Shown here piece by piece: positions 18,901-27,333 of a stretch of DNA of 64,000 bases; the first letter of the stretch is position 1, and each line of letters opens with the position of its first letter. The position numbers and the translations under genes were made by a program. Under the pieces are notes generated by a model. That model saw only the letters and a list, made by a program, of their open reading frames with translations, made no database searches and was not told the DNA's origin. Location of the stretch: assembly GCF_023078495.1 (NCBI RefSeq), contig NZ_CP095742.1, positions 1,054,001 through 1,118,000 of the forward strand, given 5' to 3'. The DNA comes from Luteibacter aegosomatissinici. Its GTDB lineage: Bacteria; Pseudomonadota; Gammaproteobacteria; Xanthomonadales; Rhodanobacteraceae.

Positions 18901-20073
18901 ATGTCGATCAAGGATTTCGTCACTGCTACTGCGCGGCCGTTGCGGTCTAGGTTGCTGACGCAAGAAATATACGGGCGCCTGTTCAACTCGAGCAGCCTTC
19001 CATTCACAATGGAATACCAGCCTCAGACCAATTGGTGCTGGGCAGCGACATCGAAGAGCGTCTCCCACTTCTACTGGCGCACGAGCACATGGACACAATG
19101 CAGTGTCGCGGGTGCCGAGCTTGGCAGAAGCGATTGTTGCGATAGCAGCGTTCCGAGTCAGTGTAACGTTACCTGGTATCTCGATCGGGCTCTGCGACGC
19201 ACACGCAATTTTCGACAGATGACCGGCCAAGTTACGTTCGCGCAGATCCAAACGGAGATCAATGCGGGAAGGCCCGTAGGCCTCCGGACGCAATGGGCTG
19301 GAGGTGGCGGGCACTTTCTCGTTGTTTACGGCTATGCAACGGAAGGTGTCTCAAATTATTTTTACCTTGCCGATCCCATCTACGGCACGAGCGTGCTTTC
19401 GATTGAGGACTTCAAAGTTCGGTATCAAGGCTCAGGATCTTGGACACACACCTATTTCACCGAGAGTTTCGTAGGCATGAAATTTAAGGTAACACTCCCA
19501 GATGTTCGAACCATCAACGCGATCTGGCATGCGCGTCCATTGCTGGAGCTGGATCGGCCGACGAGTGATGCCGATCGACCCGGGCGTGCCGATGCTTCTG
19601 AAATCGAGGTTGGATCCGCCTTGGAGATCTATGCGCTGGGCCTTGATTCACTGTTGCACAACGCGCCGAGCGCTGCGGTTTCGGTTGGACTTCGGGTATA
19701 TGAGATTAGCGATGGGAACCCGCAGGCCTACTATGACGTCGACCTCCAAGATCCGAATAACCCTAGGGTGACCTCTGTATCCGGTTCAGAGAGCCATATT
19801 CGGAGCGTACGACATGCCCTCGACGCGGCATTGGCAGTCGATTTCGCCGGTGCCGAAGGTGACTACGAAGTTGATGTGCGGCTTCTCAGGGTGCCCGCAC
19901 TGAACTTCGAAGCAATATGGCTCCACCTGCCGCCGGGCAGTAGCGATGAGATTGTTCCGCTACGCCCCTTCGGTCGCCTCGCGGCTTTCAAGAAGGTTTC
20001 ATGGGCTAGCGCCCTCGGACAGTTACGTGAGCATGCCGCTTCAGTGGGGACGGACGATACATTGGGTGGGTAA
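18901..20073 (+). CDS. Papain-like cysteine peptidase, AvrRpt2-like (family C70)
   Basis: A 390-residue protein. GGAGAGG six bases upstream supports ATG 18901 over the ATG at 18883. The catalytic region is near the N terminus: QPQTNWCWAATS (Cys46), GGGGHFLVVYGY (His138) and YLADPIYG (Asp158). Spacing Cys-His 92 and His-Asp 20 is close to that of AvrRpt2, the plant-immunity-targeting type III effector that defines C70. Extra cysteines occur at 67, 79, 80 and 88. Residues about 205-390 form a second region that I do not recognise. No signal peptide is visible. Codon and base use is more A/T-rich than that of neighbours, and the gene sits between 75-bp direct repeats, pointing to acquisition. 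Role as an effector, toxin or housekeeping protease is open. Confidence 0.85.
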   Translation: MSIKDFVTATARPLRSRLLTQEIYGRLFNSSSLPFTMEYQPQTNWCWAATSKSVSHFYWRTSTWTQCSVAGAELGRSDCCDSSVPSQCNVTWYLDRALRRTRNFRQMTGQVTFAQIQTEINAGRPVGLRTQWAGGGGHFLVVYGYATEGVSNYFYLADPIYGTSVLSIEDFKVRYQGSGSWTHTYFTESFVGMKFKVTLPDVRTINAIWHARPLLELDRPTSDADRPGRADASEIEVGSALEIYALGLDSLLHNAPSAAVSVGLRVYEISDGNPQAYYDVDLQDPNNPRVTSVSGSESHIRSVRHALDAALAVDFAGAEGDYEVDVRLLRVPALNFEAIWLHLPPGSSDEIVPLRPFGRLAAFKKVSWASALGQLREHAASVGTDDTLGG

Positions 20074-20143
20074 CGCCCTCGTCGTCTTGGTAACTTTGGC
20101 TGGCGCCGTAGGGTGTCGCGCCCGACTTTTGGCCAGTCCCTGA
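20033..20143 (+). CDS. Possible short lipoprotein-like ORF overlapping the peptidase 3' end
   Basis: 36 residues beginning MPLQWGRTIHWVGNALVVLV, with a hydrophobic core and TLAGAVGC resembling a weak lipobox (Ala rather than Leu at -3), ending 10 residues later. It overlaps the peptidase by 41 bp in another frame. It could be a remnant of a second gene in the insert or chance; no Shine-Dalgarno sequence is evident. The bases from 20144 to 20224 hold nothing recognised. Confidence 0.2.
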   Translation: MPLQWGRTIHWVGNALVVLVTLAGAVGCRARLLASP

Positions 20144-20224
20144 AGAGGCGTTCTTTCACACGATAGTTGCTCACCGATAGCCTTCCATTGGGCAACCTCC
20201 TTTCTGCATGGCCAGATCCAGGCA

Positions 20225-20299
20225 AGCGCACGCATTCGCAAGACACTGCCGGACACACTGCCCTAACGTTTCGCTGGCTAACGTAAACAGGTTAGCCAA
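20225..20299 (+). repeat. Right copy of the 75-bp perfect direct repeat
   Basis: Identical to 18542-18616. It lies 16 bp upstream of the GH15 start and its Shine-Dalgarno sequence, so this copy, or the fused copy before insertion, is probably the native leader of the GH15-zwf operon. The TGGCTAAC-N8-GTTAGCCA core is at its 3' end. Confidence 0.93.
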
Positions 20300-20315
20300 G
20301 CGAAACGGAGGCAAG

Positions 20316-22142
20316 ATGGCATCCCGGATCGAAGATTACGCCATGCTCGGCAACTGCCGAAGTGCGGCACTGGTGGCGCGCAACGGCTCAATCGACTGGT
20401 TATGCCTGCCGCGATTCGATTCCCCGGCGTGCTTCGCGGCGCTGCTGGGCGATGAAAACAACGGCCGCTGGGCGCTGGCCCCGGCCGATCCCGATGCCAC
20501 CTGCACCCGCCAGTACCTCGATGGCAGCCTGGTGCTCGAAACCACCTGGACCACCGCCACGGGCAAGGCCCGGGTGATCGATTTCATGCCGTTCGCCGGT
20601 GAGCAGGTCGGCATTACCCGTATCGTCGAGGGCATCGAGGGCCGGGTGGATTTCGAGAGCCACCTCACGGTGCGCTTCGACTATGGCAATGCGCTGCCAT
20701 GGGTGAATTCCCACGATGACGGGTCGCTAACGGCCATCGCCGGCCCCGACATGCTGGTGCTGCGTACGCCCGTCGAAATGGAGGGCGAGGGCATGGAAAG
20801 CGTCGGCCGGTTCAGTGTCGGCAAGGGCGATGCGACGCCGTTTGTCATGGCGTGGGGCCCGTCACACCTCGCGCCGCCCGAACCGCTGGATCCCGCCCGG
20901 GCGTTGAAGGATTCCCTGGACTACTGGGAAGGCTGGTCGAATCGCTGCAACGGCAGTGGCGAGTGGAGCGATATCGTCCGCCGCTCGCTCATCGTGCTCA
21001 AGGGCCTTAGCTACGAGCCCACCGGCGGTATCGTGGCCGCGCCCACCACCTCCCTGCCGGAACAGTTCGGTGGCGAGCGCAACTGGGATTACCGGTTCTG
21101 CTGGGCACGCGACGCCACGTTCGTGCTTTCCGCGCTGGTCAATGCGGGCTACCACGATGAGGCCAGCGCGTGGCGCGACTGGGTCCGTCGCGCCGTGGCG
21201 GGCTCGCCTGGGCAATTGCAGGTGCTGTACGGCCTGGCCGGTGAGCGCCGCCTGGAGGAATACGAGATCACCTGGCTGAACGGCTACGAGGGCGCGCGCC
21301 CCGTGCGCGTGGGCAACGCGGCCTCGAACCAGTTCCAGCTGGATATCTTTGGCGAGCTGATCGGCGCGTTTTCGCACGCGATGAAACACGGCGTGGTGCT
21401 CCACCCCGAGGCCGATAACGTCCAGGCCGTGTTCCTCGACCATCTGGCGGCGATATGGCGCCATCCCGATGAAGGCATCTGGGAGATTCGCGGCGAGCCC
21501 CGGCACTTCGTCCACTCCAAGGTCATGGCGTGGCTGGCCTTCGCAAAGGCGGCCGAGCAGAAGCGCGACGGGATCGATCCGCATTACGTGAAGCGCTGGC
21601 GCAGCATCGCCGACGAGATCAAGGCCGATATCCTGGCCAAGGGCGTGGACCCGGTGCGCGGCTGCCTTACCCAGTCCTACGGATCCACCGAGCTCGATGC
21701 GAGCCTGCTGCTGGTGACGCTGACCGATTTCCTGCCGCCGGATGATCCGCGCATCGTGGCCACGGTCAAGGCGATCGAGGAGGACCTGATCGTGGGCGGC
21801 TTCGTGCGCCGCTACGACACCCGCTCGGGTGTCGATGGCTTGCCGCCGGGCGAGGGCGAGTTCCTGCCGTGCAGCTTCTGGCTGGTCGAAAATTACGTGA
21901 TGCTGGGCCGGATGGACGAGGCCCGGGCCATGTTTGAGCGCCTTATCGCACTCACGAACGACCTCGGCCTGCTCGCGGAGGAGTACGATCCCCGGACGAA
22001 ACGTCTCTTGGGCAATTTCCCACAAGCCTTTTCGCATGTCGCGTTGGTTAATGCCGCCTTTAGTCTGGCGAATGGTTACAGCGCGACAGCCGACATCCAC
22101 GCTACCCCCGAATCCACCGTTCCCCAAGGAGTCAGTGCATGA
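20316..22142 (+). CDS. Glycoside hydrolase family 15 protein (glucoamylase/trehalase-like)
   Basis: A 608-residue cytosolic-type GH15 enzyme; no signal peptide. The start ATG follows ACGGAGG. The N terminus [20 protein letters not shown] is typical of the bacterial GH15 group. The (alpha/alpha)6 barrel shows [20 protein letters not shown] with the WARDA block, and [15 protein letters not shown] and LLAEEYDP carrying the expected acidic catalytic residues. Members hydrolyse terminal alpha-glucosidic bonds; some actinobacterial relatives are trehalases. The last bases overlap zwf (ATGA), so glucose released could feed straight into the oxidative pentose phosphate route. Confidence 0.92.
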   Translation: MASRIEDYAMLGNCRSAALVARNGSIDWLCLPRFDSPACFAALLGDENNGRWALAPADPDATCTRQYLDGSLVLETTWTTATGKARVIDFMPFAGEQVGITRIVEGIEGRVDFESHLTVRFDYGNALPWVNSHDDGSLTAIAGPDMLVLRTPVEMEGEGMESVGRFSVGKGDATPFVMAWGPSHLAPPEPLDPARALKDSLDYWEGWSNRCNGSGEWSDIVRRSLIVLKGLSYEPTGGIVAAPTTSLPEQFGGERNWDYRFCWARDATFVLSALVNAGYHDEASAWRDWVRRAVAGSPGQLQVLYGLAGERRLEEYEITWLNGYEGARPVRVGNAASNQFQLDIFGELIGAFSHAMKHGVVLHPEADNVQAVFLDHLAAIWRHPDEGIWEIRGEPRHFVHSKVMAWLAFAKAAEQKRDGIDPHYVKRWRSIADEIKADILAKGVDPVRGCLTQSYGSTELDASLLLVTLTDFLPPDDPRIVATVKAIEEDLIVGGFVRRYDTRSGVDGLPPGEGEFLPCSFWLVENYVMLGRMDEARAMFERLIALTNDLGLLAEEYDPRTKRLLGNFPQAFSHVALVNAAFSLANGYSATADIHATPESTVPQGVSA

Positions 22143-23926
22143 GCCAAGCCCAACCGAAGCGCGCGACCTCCCGCGCTCATCCGGCCGACCCGTGTACCGT
22201 TGTAATCTTCGGCGCCGCCGGCGACCTCACCAGCCGCCTGGTCGTCCCCGCGCTGTACAACATGCGCCGTACCGGCTTGCTGGCCGATAACTTTGCGATC
22301 GTGGGTTTCAACCACGGCAAGATGTCGGACAACGCCTGGAAGGGCAACCTGCACAAATCGCTGGAGCGTTATGTCTCCGGCGCCGGCCAGCGCCTGGATG
22401 AAGAGGCCTGGGGCTGGCTGAGCAGCCAGATGACGTATTTCTCGGGCGATTTTGACGATGCCTCGTCGTTCCAGGCCCTGGCGACCAAGTTGAAGGACAT
22501 CGACCGCAAGCGCGGCACCCAGGGCAACGTGCTGTTCTACCTGGCCACGCCCGAGCGCTTCTTTGGCGATGTGATCGAGCAACTGCGCGATGCCGGCCTC
22601 ACCCAGGATGGTGGCGTGGACGGCGATCACTGGCGCCGCGTCATTATCGAAAAGCCGTTTGGCCACGACCTGGCCTCGGCCAACGCGCTGAACGCACGCA
22701 TCCTGAAGGTGCTGCGCGAGGACCAGATCTATCGCATCGACCACTTCCTTGGTAAGGAAACGGTGCAGAACATCATGGCCTTCCGCTTTGCGAATGGCCT
22801 GTTCGAACCGATCTGGAACCGTGACCGTATCGACCACGTGCAGATCACCGTGGCCGAAACCGTCGGCGTGGAACGTCGCGGCTCGTTTTACGAGCAGACC
22901 GGTGCCATGCGTGACATGGTGCCGAACCACCTGTTCCAGCTGCTGGCCATGGTGGCCATGGAGCCGCCGACCTCGTTTGATGCCGAGGCGGTGCGCACCC
23001 GCAAGGCCGAGGTGATCGAGGCGATCCGCCCGATCTCGCCGGAAGATGCCGTGCGTGGCCAGTACGGCCCGGGCGCGGTGAACAGCGAGCTGGCCCGCGC
23101 ATACCGCGATGAGCCGGACGTGGCGCCGGATTCGGTCACGGAAACGTTCGTGGCCATGAAGCTCTCCATCGATACCTGGCGCTGGTCGGGCGTGCCGTTC
23201 TACCTGCGCACCGGCAAGCACATGGGCCGCCGCACCACCGAGATCGCCATCCGCTTCAAGAGCGCGCCCATGGCGCCGTTCCGCGGCACCGGCATGGATG
23301 CGTTCGGCCCCGATTGGCTGGTGCTGCAGATCCAGCCGGACGAAGGTATCTCGCTGCAGTTCGACGTGAAGCGCCCCGGCCCGCGCGTGGAGCTCGCCCC
23401 CGTGCGCATGGATTTCAAGTACGCCGACTGGTTCCGCGCCGAACCAAACGTGGGTTACGAAACGCTGCTTTACGATTGCATGACCGGCGATGCGACGCTG
23501 TTCCAGCGCGCCGACATGGTCGAGGCCTGCTGGCGCGCCGTGCAGCCGGTGCTGGATGACTGGGCACAGCGCACCCCGGCGGATTTCCCGAACTACGCCT
23601 CGGGCAGCGCCGGCCCGGCTTCGTCGGATACGTTGCTGGCCATGGGTGGCCGTTCGTGGCGTCCGCTGAACACCGGCACGGAACCGGCACGCCGTGCGGC
23701 TCGCCAGAAGGCCGAAGCCGGTGGCGCCGCACTGGCGGCGAAAGAACCGGCGAAGCCGACGGCACGCAAGCGTGCGGCGGCGAAGAAGGTGCTTCGCGCT
23801 GCGTCGGTGAAGAAGGCGGCGCCTGCAAAGAAAGCGGCCGTGAAGAAGGTGGCCGTGAAGAAAGCACCGGCCAGGAAGACAACGGCCCGCAAGGCAGCGA
23901 CAAAGAAACGCACCACAAAGCGTTGA
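22139..23926 (+). CDS. zwf: Glucose-6-phosphate dehydrogenase with a Lys/Ala-rich C-terminal tail
   Basis: Catalyses G6P + NAD(P)+ to 6-phosphogluconolactone. Motifs: [20 protein letters not shown] (Rossmann loop), [22 protein letters not shown] (catalytic His) and RTGKHM. The usual enzyme ends near GGRSWRPL; here about 85-90 further residues follow, rising into a repetitive basic tail ([20 protein letters not shown] and on to KKRTTKR), like histone H1 or AlgP-type proteins. Total 595 residues versus about 490-500 usual. The tail has no frameshift signs and ends at a natural stop before a terminator. Translationally coupled to GH15. Confidence 0.95.
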   Translation: MSQAQPKRATSRAHPADPCTVVIFGAAGDLTSRLVVPALYNMRRTGLLADNFAIVGFNHGKMSDNAWKGNLHKSLERYVSGAGQRLDEEAWGWLSSQMTYFSGDFDDASSFQALATKLKDIDRKRGTQGNVLFYLATPERFFGDVIEQLRDAGLTQDGGVDGDHWRRVIIEKPFGHDLASANALNARILKVLREDQIYRIDHFLGKETVQNIMAFRFANGLFEPIWNRDRIDHVQITVAETVGVERRGSFYEQTGAMRDMVPNHLFQLLAMVAMEPPTSFDAEAVRTRKAEVIEAIRPISPEDAVRGQYGPGAVNSELARAYRDEPDVAPDSVTETFVAMKLSIDTWRWSGVPFYLRTGKHMGRRTTEIAIRFKSAPMAPFRGTGMDAFGPDWLVLQIQPDEGISLQFDVKRPGPRVELAPVRMDFKYADWFRAEPNVGYETLLYDCMTGDATLFQRADMVEACWRAVQPVLDDWAQRTPADFPNYASGSAGPASSDTLLAMGGRSWRPLNTGTEPARRAARQKAEAGGAALAAKEPAKPTARKRAAAKKVLRAASVKKAAPAKKAAVKKVAVKKAPARKTTARKAATKKRTTKR

Positions 23927-23930
23927 TAAA

Positions 23931-23957
23931 AAGGGGCCCTCCGGGGCCCCTCATCTT
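23931..23957 (+). terminator. Rho-independent terminator after zwf
   Basis: AGGGGCCC / GGGCCCCT arms with a short TCCG loop, A-run upstream and TCATCTTTT downstream. It ends the GH15-zwf operon directly before a GTAG repeat. Confidence 0.85.
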
Positions 23958-23959
23958 TT

Positions 23960-24025
23960 GTAGGAGCGCGCTTGTGGGCGATCCGGTCTGCCGCAAGCAC
24001 ACACCGCGCGCGAGCGCGCTCCTAC
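23960..24025. repeat. Two-armed GTAG palindromic repeat (type II, short)
   Basis: Left arm GTAGGAGCGCGCTTGTGGGC, right arm GCGCGCGAGCGCGCTCCTAC. It is about 66 bp, shorter than type I elements, with a GCGCGC core instead of CCCACCCTGTGGG. The same type recurs at 25935 and as single arms at 33380, 54812 and 61625. Confidence 0.88.
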
Positions 24026-24036
24026 AAGGATGTTTG

Positions 24037-25008
24037 TTAGTGTGAGGAAACAAACGCCGAGTCGGCGAAGGCTTCGGGTAATGCGAAGCTGTTGCGCATC
24101 CGTCGTGCTTCGGCGGAGGGTGATGAACCAAACAGGCGCTTGAACTCGCGGCTGAATTGCGACGGGCTGGTGTAGCCTACCGCGTGGCTCGCGGCCTCTG
24201 CCGTCATGCCCTGGCGCACCATGAGCAGACGCGCCTGGTGCAGGCGTGTCGACTTCACGTATTGCATGGGCGATACATTCGTAATCGCCTTGAAATGACT
24301 GTGGAAGCTGGGTGCGCTCATGCCGGCTTCTTCGGCTAGCTCGGCGACATCGAGCGGGCGCGGGTACTCGGCATGGATGAGTCGCAGCGAGCGGCTGATC
24401 TTGCCGAACTGGCCGCGCGTGGCCAGGGCTTCGCGCATGGAGGCACCCTGGGCACCGGTGAGTACTCGGTAGTAGATCTCGCGCAATAAACCTGGGCCGA
24501 GCACCGCGGCATCGAGCGGCTTGTGCATGGCTTCGAGGAAGCGCAGGACGGTGTCCTGCATGGCTCCGTCCATGCGCGTGGACAACATGCTTCGCGGTGC
24601 CTGCGCCGTTGTGACATCGCCAGATGCATCGATCTGGTCGGCGAGTTCGGCTGCCAGCGCGAAGTCAAGATGCAGGTATAGCGCGAGCAGGGGATGCTCC
24701 GGGGTCGCATCCGTTTCCATGGTGAAGGGGACGGGCACCGATACGGCCAAGTAGTGGTCTTCGTCGTACACGTACACCTGGTCGCCGAAGTAGCCGCGCT
24801 TGCGGCCCTGGCAGACGATGACGATGCCGGGGTCGTAGAGCACCGGGGTGCGGGCGAGCGGGCGGTCGGAGCGCAGAATGCGGACGCTGGGGATGGCGGT
24901 GAGGTTGTAGCCCTCCTCCGGGCCTAGCGCATGAAGGAGCGCCACCGTGCGCTCCCGGGTGGGGCTGCGTGGCGTCGTGTACTTCGGGGTGACGGGGCGC
25001 TTTCTCAT
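24037..25008 (-). CDS. AraC family transcriptional regulator
   Basis: 323 residues from the ATG at 25008 (an upstream TTG in frame is less likely). The N-terminal AraC_N-type cupin region (RILRSDRPLARTPVLYDPGI, VYVYDEDHYLAVSVPVPF) is followed by a C-terminal double helix-turn-helix (PLDVAELAEEAGMSAPSFHS, then MTAEAASHAVGYTSPSQFSR). This AraC_N/HTH_18 layout is common in regulators beside a divergently transcribed oxidoreductase. The SDR gene starts 92 bp away on the other strand, so it is the probable target. Effector unknown. Confidence 0.93.
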   Translation of the reverse strand: MRKRPVTPKYTTPRSPTRERTVALLHALGPEEGYNLTAIPSVRILRSDRPLARTPVLYDPGIVIVCQGRKRGYFGDQVYVYDEDHYLAVSVPVPFTMETDATPEHPLLALYLHLDFALAAELADQIDASGDVTTAQAPRSMLSTRMDGAMQDTVLRFLEAMHKPLDAAVLGPGLLREIYYRVLTGAQGASMREALATRGQFGKISRSLRLIHAEYPRPLDVAELAEEAGMSAPSFHSHFKAITNVSPMQYVKSTRLHQARLLMVRQGMTAEAASHAVGYTSPSQFSREFKRLFGSSPSAEARRMRNSFALPEAFADSAFVSSH

Positions 25009-25100
25009 AGGAATAGGCAAGAAAAGTAGCGAATTTCAGCTTATGGAGGAGGTCTGCCGAGTTCATTATGCATCCCAAGGCACCTCAGTGGAGACGCGAC

Positions 25101-25931
25101 ATGACGAGCAAAAAGACCCTTCTCATTACCGGTGTAAGCAGCGGCTTCGGCCGGGCGCTGGCGCAGGAGGCGCTGGCCGCTGGCCACACGGTCGTGGGCA
25201 CCGTCCGCAGCGAAGATGCCCGGCGCGAGTTCGAATCGCTGCACGCCCAAGCGGTGGGCCGCATCCTCGACGTTACCGATTTCGATGCGATTGAAGGCGT
25301 TGTGGCCGAACTCGAGGCAAGCACGGGCCCGATCGACGTGCTGGTCAACAACGCCGGCTACGGCCACGAAGGCATCATGGAGGAATCGCCGATGGCGGAT
25401 CTTCGTCGGCAGTTCGACGTGAACGTGTTCGGCGCCGTGGCCATGATGAAGGCTGTGCTGCCCTACATGCGCGAACGCCGCCGTGGCCACATCCTCAACA
25501 TCACCTCGATGGGCGGCCACATCACGATGCCCGGTATTACCTATTACTGCGGCAGCAAGTTCGCGCTGGAGGGCATTTCCGAGGCGCTGGGCAAGGAAGT
25601 CGCCGCGCTGGGGATTCATGTGACGGCGGTGGCGCCGGGATCCTTCCGCACCGATTGGGCAGGCCGCTCCATGGTCCGCACGGCGCGCACCATCAGCGAT
25701 TACGACGCCATCTTCGATCCGATCCGCAAGGCGCGCGAGGAGAAGAGCGGTAAGCAACTGGGTGACCCGGTGAAGGCGGCGCGGGCCATGCTGGCGGTGA
25801 TCGACGCCGCGAACCCACCGGCGCATCTGCTACTGGGCAGCGATGCGTTGAAGCTGGTGCGTGACAAGCTCGCCTCGTTCGACGCATCGATCAGTGAGTG
25901 GGAACGCCTGACTGTATCGACCGACGGCTAA
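25101..25931 (+). CDS. Short-chain dehydrogenase/reductase
   Basis: A 276-residue classical SDR. TLLITGVSSGFGRALAQEAL contains the TGxxxGxG cofactor loop. NNAGYGHEG is the NNAG motif, NITSMGG supplies the Ser, and YYCGSKFALEG is the YxxxK catalytic pair. The ATG at 25101 is used as it directly precedes TSKKTLLITG. Divergent from the araC gene, which probably controls it. The substrate is not evident; similar 'oxidoreductase' SDRs accompany AraC_N regulators in many proteobacteria. Confidence 0.93.
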   Translation: MTSKKTLLITGVSSGFGRALAQEALAAGHTVVGTVRSEDARREFESLHAQAVGRILDVTDFDAIEGVVAELEASTGPIDVLVNNAGYGHEGIMEESPMADLRRQFDVNVFGAVAMMKAVLPYMRERRRGHILNITSMGGHITMPGITYYCGSKFALEGISEALGKEVAALGIHVTAVAPGSFRTDWAGRSMVRTARTISDYDAIFDPIRKAREEKSGKQLGDPVKAARAMLAVIDAANPPAHLLLGSDALKLVRDKLASFDASISEWERLTVSTDG

Positions 25932-25934
25932 CCT

Positions 25935-26000
25935 GTAGGAGCGCGCTTGCGCGCGATGGGTGCTCGCGGCAGCGTCGATCGCGCGCGAGCGCGCTCCTAC
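25935..26000. repeat. Two-armed GTAG palindromic repeat (type II) overlapping a small-gene stop
   Basis: GTAGGAGCGCGCTTGCGCGC left arm and GCGCGCGAGCGCGCTCCTAC right arm. The TAG in the right arm is the stop of the small membrane protein on the minus strand. The left end is 4 bp from the SDR stop. Confidence 0.92.
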
Positions 26001-26176
26001 AAAGCGCGGCGCAACAGCACCACGAATATCGCGATTGGAACCGCCAGCAGCAGCCATGCAGCGGGCTGCCAAGCCGGGCTGGCTAACAGCGCGATGAACA
26101 GGCCGGCGAGCACGCAGGCTGCCATCGCCACGGGGAGCGCGATCAGGCCGCGAGGCCGTTGGCTAGGCCGGCTCAT
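25997..26176 (-). CDS. Small two-helix membrane protein, last gene of the iron operon
   Basis: 59 residues: MSRPSQRPRGLIALPVAMAA then two hydrophobic spans (VAMAACVLAGLFIALLAS and AWLLLAVPIAIFVVLLRR). The ATG overlaps the stop of the PepSY gene (ATGA), so it is translationally coupled to it. Function unknown; similar small membrane proteins trail PepSY genes in siderophore operons. The TAG stop is supplied by the GTAG repeat. Confidence 0.7.
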   Translation of the reverse strand: MSRPSQRPRGLIALPVAMAACVLAGLFIALLASPAWQPAAWLLLAVPIAIFVVLLRRAL

Positions 26177-27333
26177 GTGATCACTTCCGTCATCGGGGCG
26201 ACGCGACGACGGCGTCGGCTGATCCAAAGGTAGATGCCACTCACCAGCACAACGATCGCGCCGATATCGAACAACAGCCACAGAAGCTTGAGCGGCAGGC
26301 CGCCGTAATCGCCGAAATGCAGCGGTCGCGAGACCTCGAGCATGGAGAGGTACCAGGGCAACTGCTCACCGTCGATGACCTCGCCGGTGCTGGCATGGAT
26401 GAGGACAGGCGTCAGCAGTTCGCGACGAAGCGGCGTATCGCCATGCAGCCATACCAGGTAGTGATGAGGCTGGTGCCGCGCCTCGCTGGGGAAAAGGATA
26501 CTGGCGACGGTCTCGTGGGGGTGGCGACGCAAGGCCTCGTCCATGGCGAACTGGACGGCGATCCTGGTTGTCGTGTCAGGCGTGCGAGAGGGGCCAGGCG
26601 TACCCGGCTGCCCGGCGAGCATGCGTGCGACATCCGTGGCTTGCCACAAACCGAACAAGGGTTTCTCAAGGGTGTTCATCACACCGGTCAGGCCAACCAC
26701 GCCGAACCATGCCAGCAGCACCATGCCAAGTACGTTGTGCAGATCCAGCCAGCGTAGCCGCGTATTGCCACGCAGGCGCAACGTGCCAGCCCCGCCGCGC
26801 GGTGTGAACGGTGGATAGAGCACCACGCCGGATACGAGTGCGGCGACGAACAGCAATCCCATGAGGCCGAGTAGCAAGGTGCCGGGCAGGCCGAGCGTGA
26901 GGCTCCCGTGCACCGCGAGCATCACATCCATGAAAGAGATGCGCTGCGTGCCCGCCTGGCGCTGGTCATCGAGCAAGGCACCTGTGTGCCGGTCGTACTT
27001 TACCCAGTGATAAGCGCTGGCCTTGTCGATCAGCCCGATCGTCGCCATGCCCTCGTCGTCATCGGGCAGGCTGATGAAGTTCGTGGCATCACCCGGATAG
27101 CGGGCCTGTGCCGAAGCCAGTAGGTGATCCAGCGAGAGCAGCGGCGCCCCCGGCGCGGCCTCGGCGGAGTGCGGCGTGCCCAGCGCATCGCTGATCTCGT
27201 CCTGGAAGATCAGCGGTAGCCCGGTCAGGCAAAGCACGAGCAGGAACACGGTGCACACGAGGCTTGACCACGTATGCACCGCGCGCCACCGCCGCAGCGC
27301 GGTAGCGGATAGTCCCGGACGCGTTGCGCTCAC
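26173..27333 (-). CDS. PepSY-associated transmembrane protein (putative iron reductase component)
   Basis: 386 residues with four main membrane segments: WSSLVCTVFLLVLCLTGLPL near the N terminus, GLPGTLLLGLMGLLFVAALV, LGMVLLAWFGVVGLTGVM and LLWLLFDIGAIVVLVSGIYL near the C terminus. PepSY-like periplasmic regions lie between. Conserved His residues (RAVHTWSS, VHGSLTL, DLHNVLG, PLHFGDY) suggest haem or metal binding, as in the PiuB/FsrB-like ferrisiderophore reductase group. Start is GTG overlapping the receptor stop (GTGA). Position right after the TonB receptor supports release of iron from an imported ferric complex. Confidence 0.88.
   Translation of the reverse strand: MSATRPGLSATALRRWRAVHTWSSLVCTVFLLVLCLTGLPLIFQDEISDALGTPHSAEAAPGAPLLSLDHLLASAQARYPGDATNFISLPDDDEGMATIGLIDKASAYHWVKYDRHTGALLDDQRQAGTQRISFMDVMLAVHGSLTLGLPGTLLLGLMGLLFVAALVSGVVLYPPFTPRGGAGTLRLRGNTRLRWLDLHNVLGMVLLAWFGVVGLTGVMNTLEKPLFGLWQATDVARMLAGQPGTPGPSRTPDTTTRIAVQFAMDEALRRHPHETVASILFPSEARHQPHHYLVWLHGDTPLRRELLTPVLIHASTGEVIDGEQLPWYLSMLEVSRPLHFGDYGGLPLKLLWLLFDIGAIVVLVSGIYLWISRRRRRVAPMTEVIT

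Noticed and set aside
23960-26000. GTAG repeats as simple transcription terminators
   Set aside because: Several lie next to separate, better terminators (1194, 23931, 61691) and lack U-tracts; they behave as interspersed repeats.
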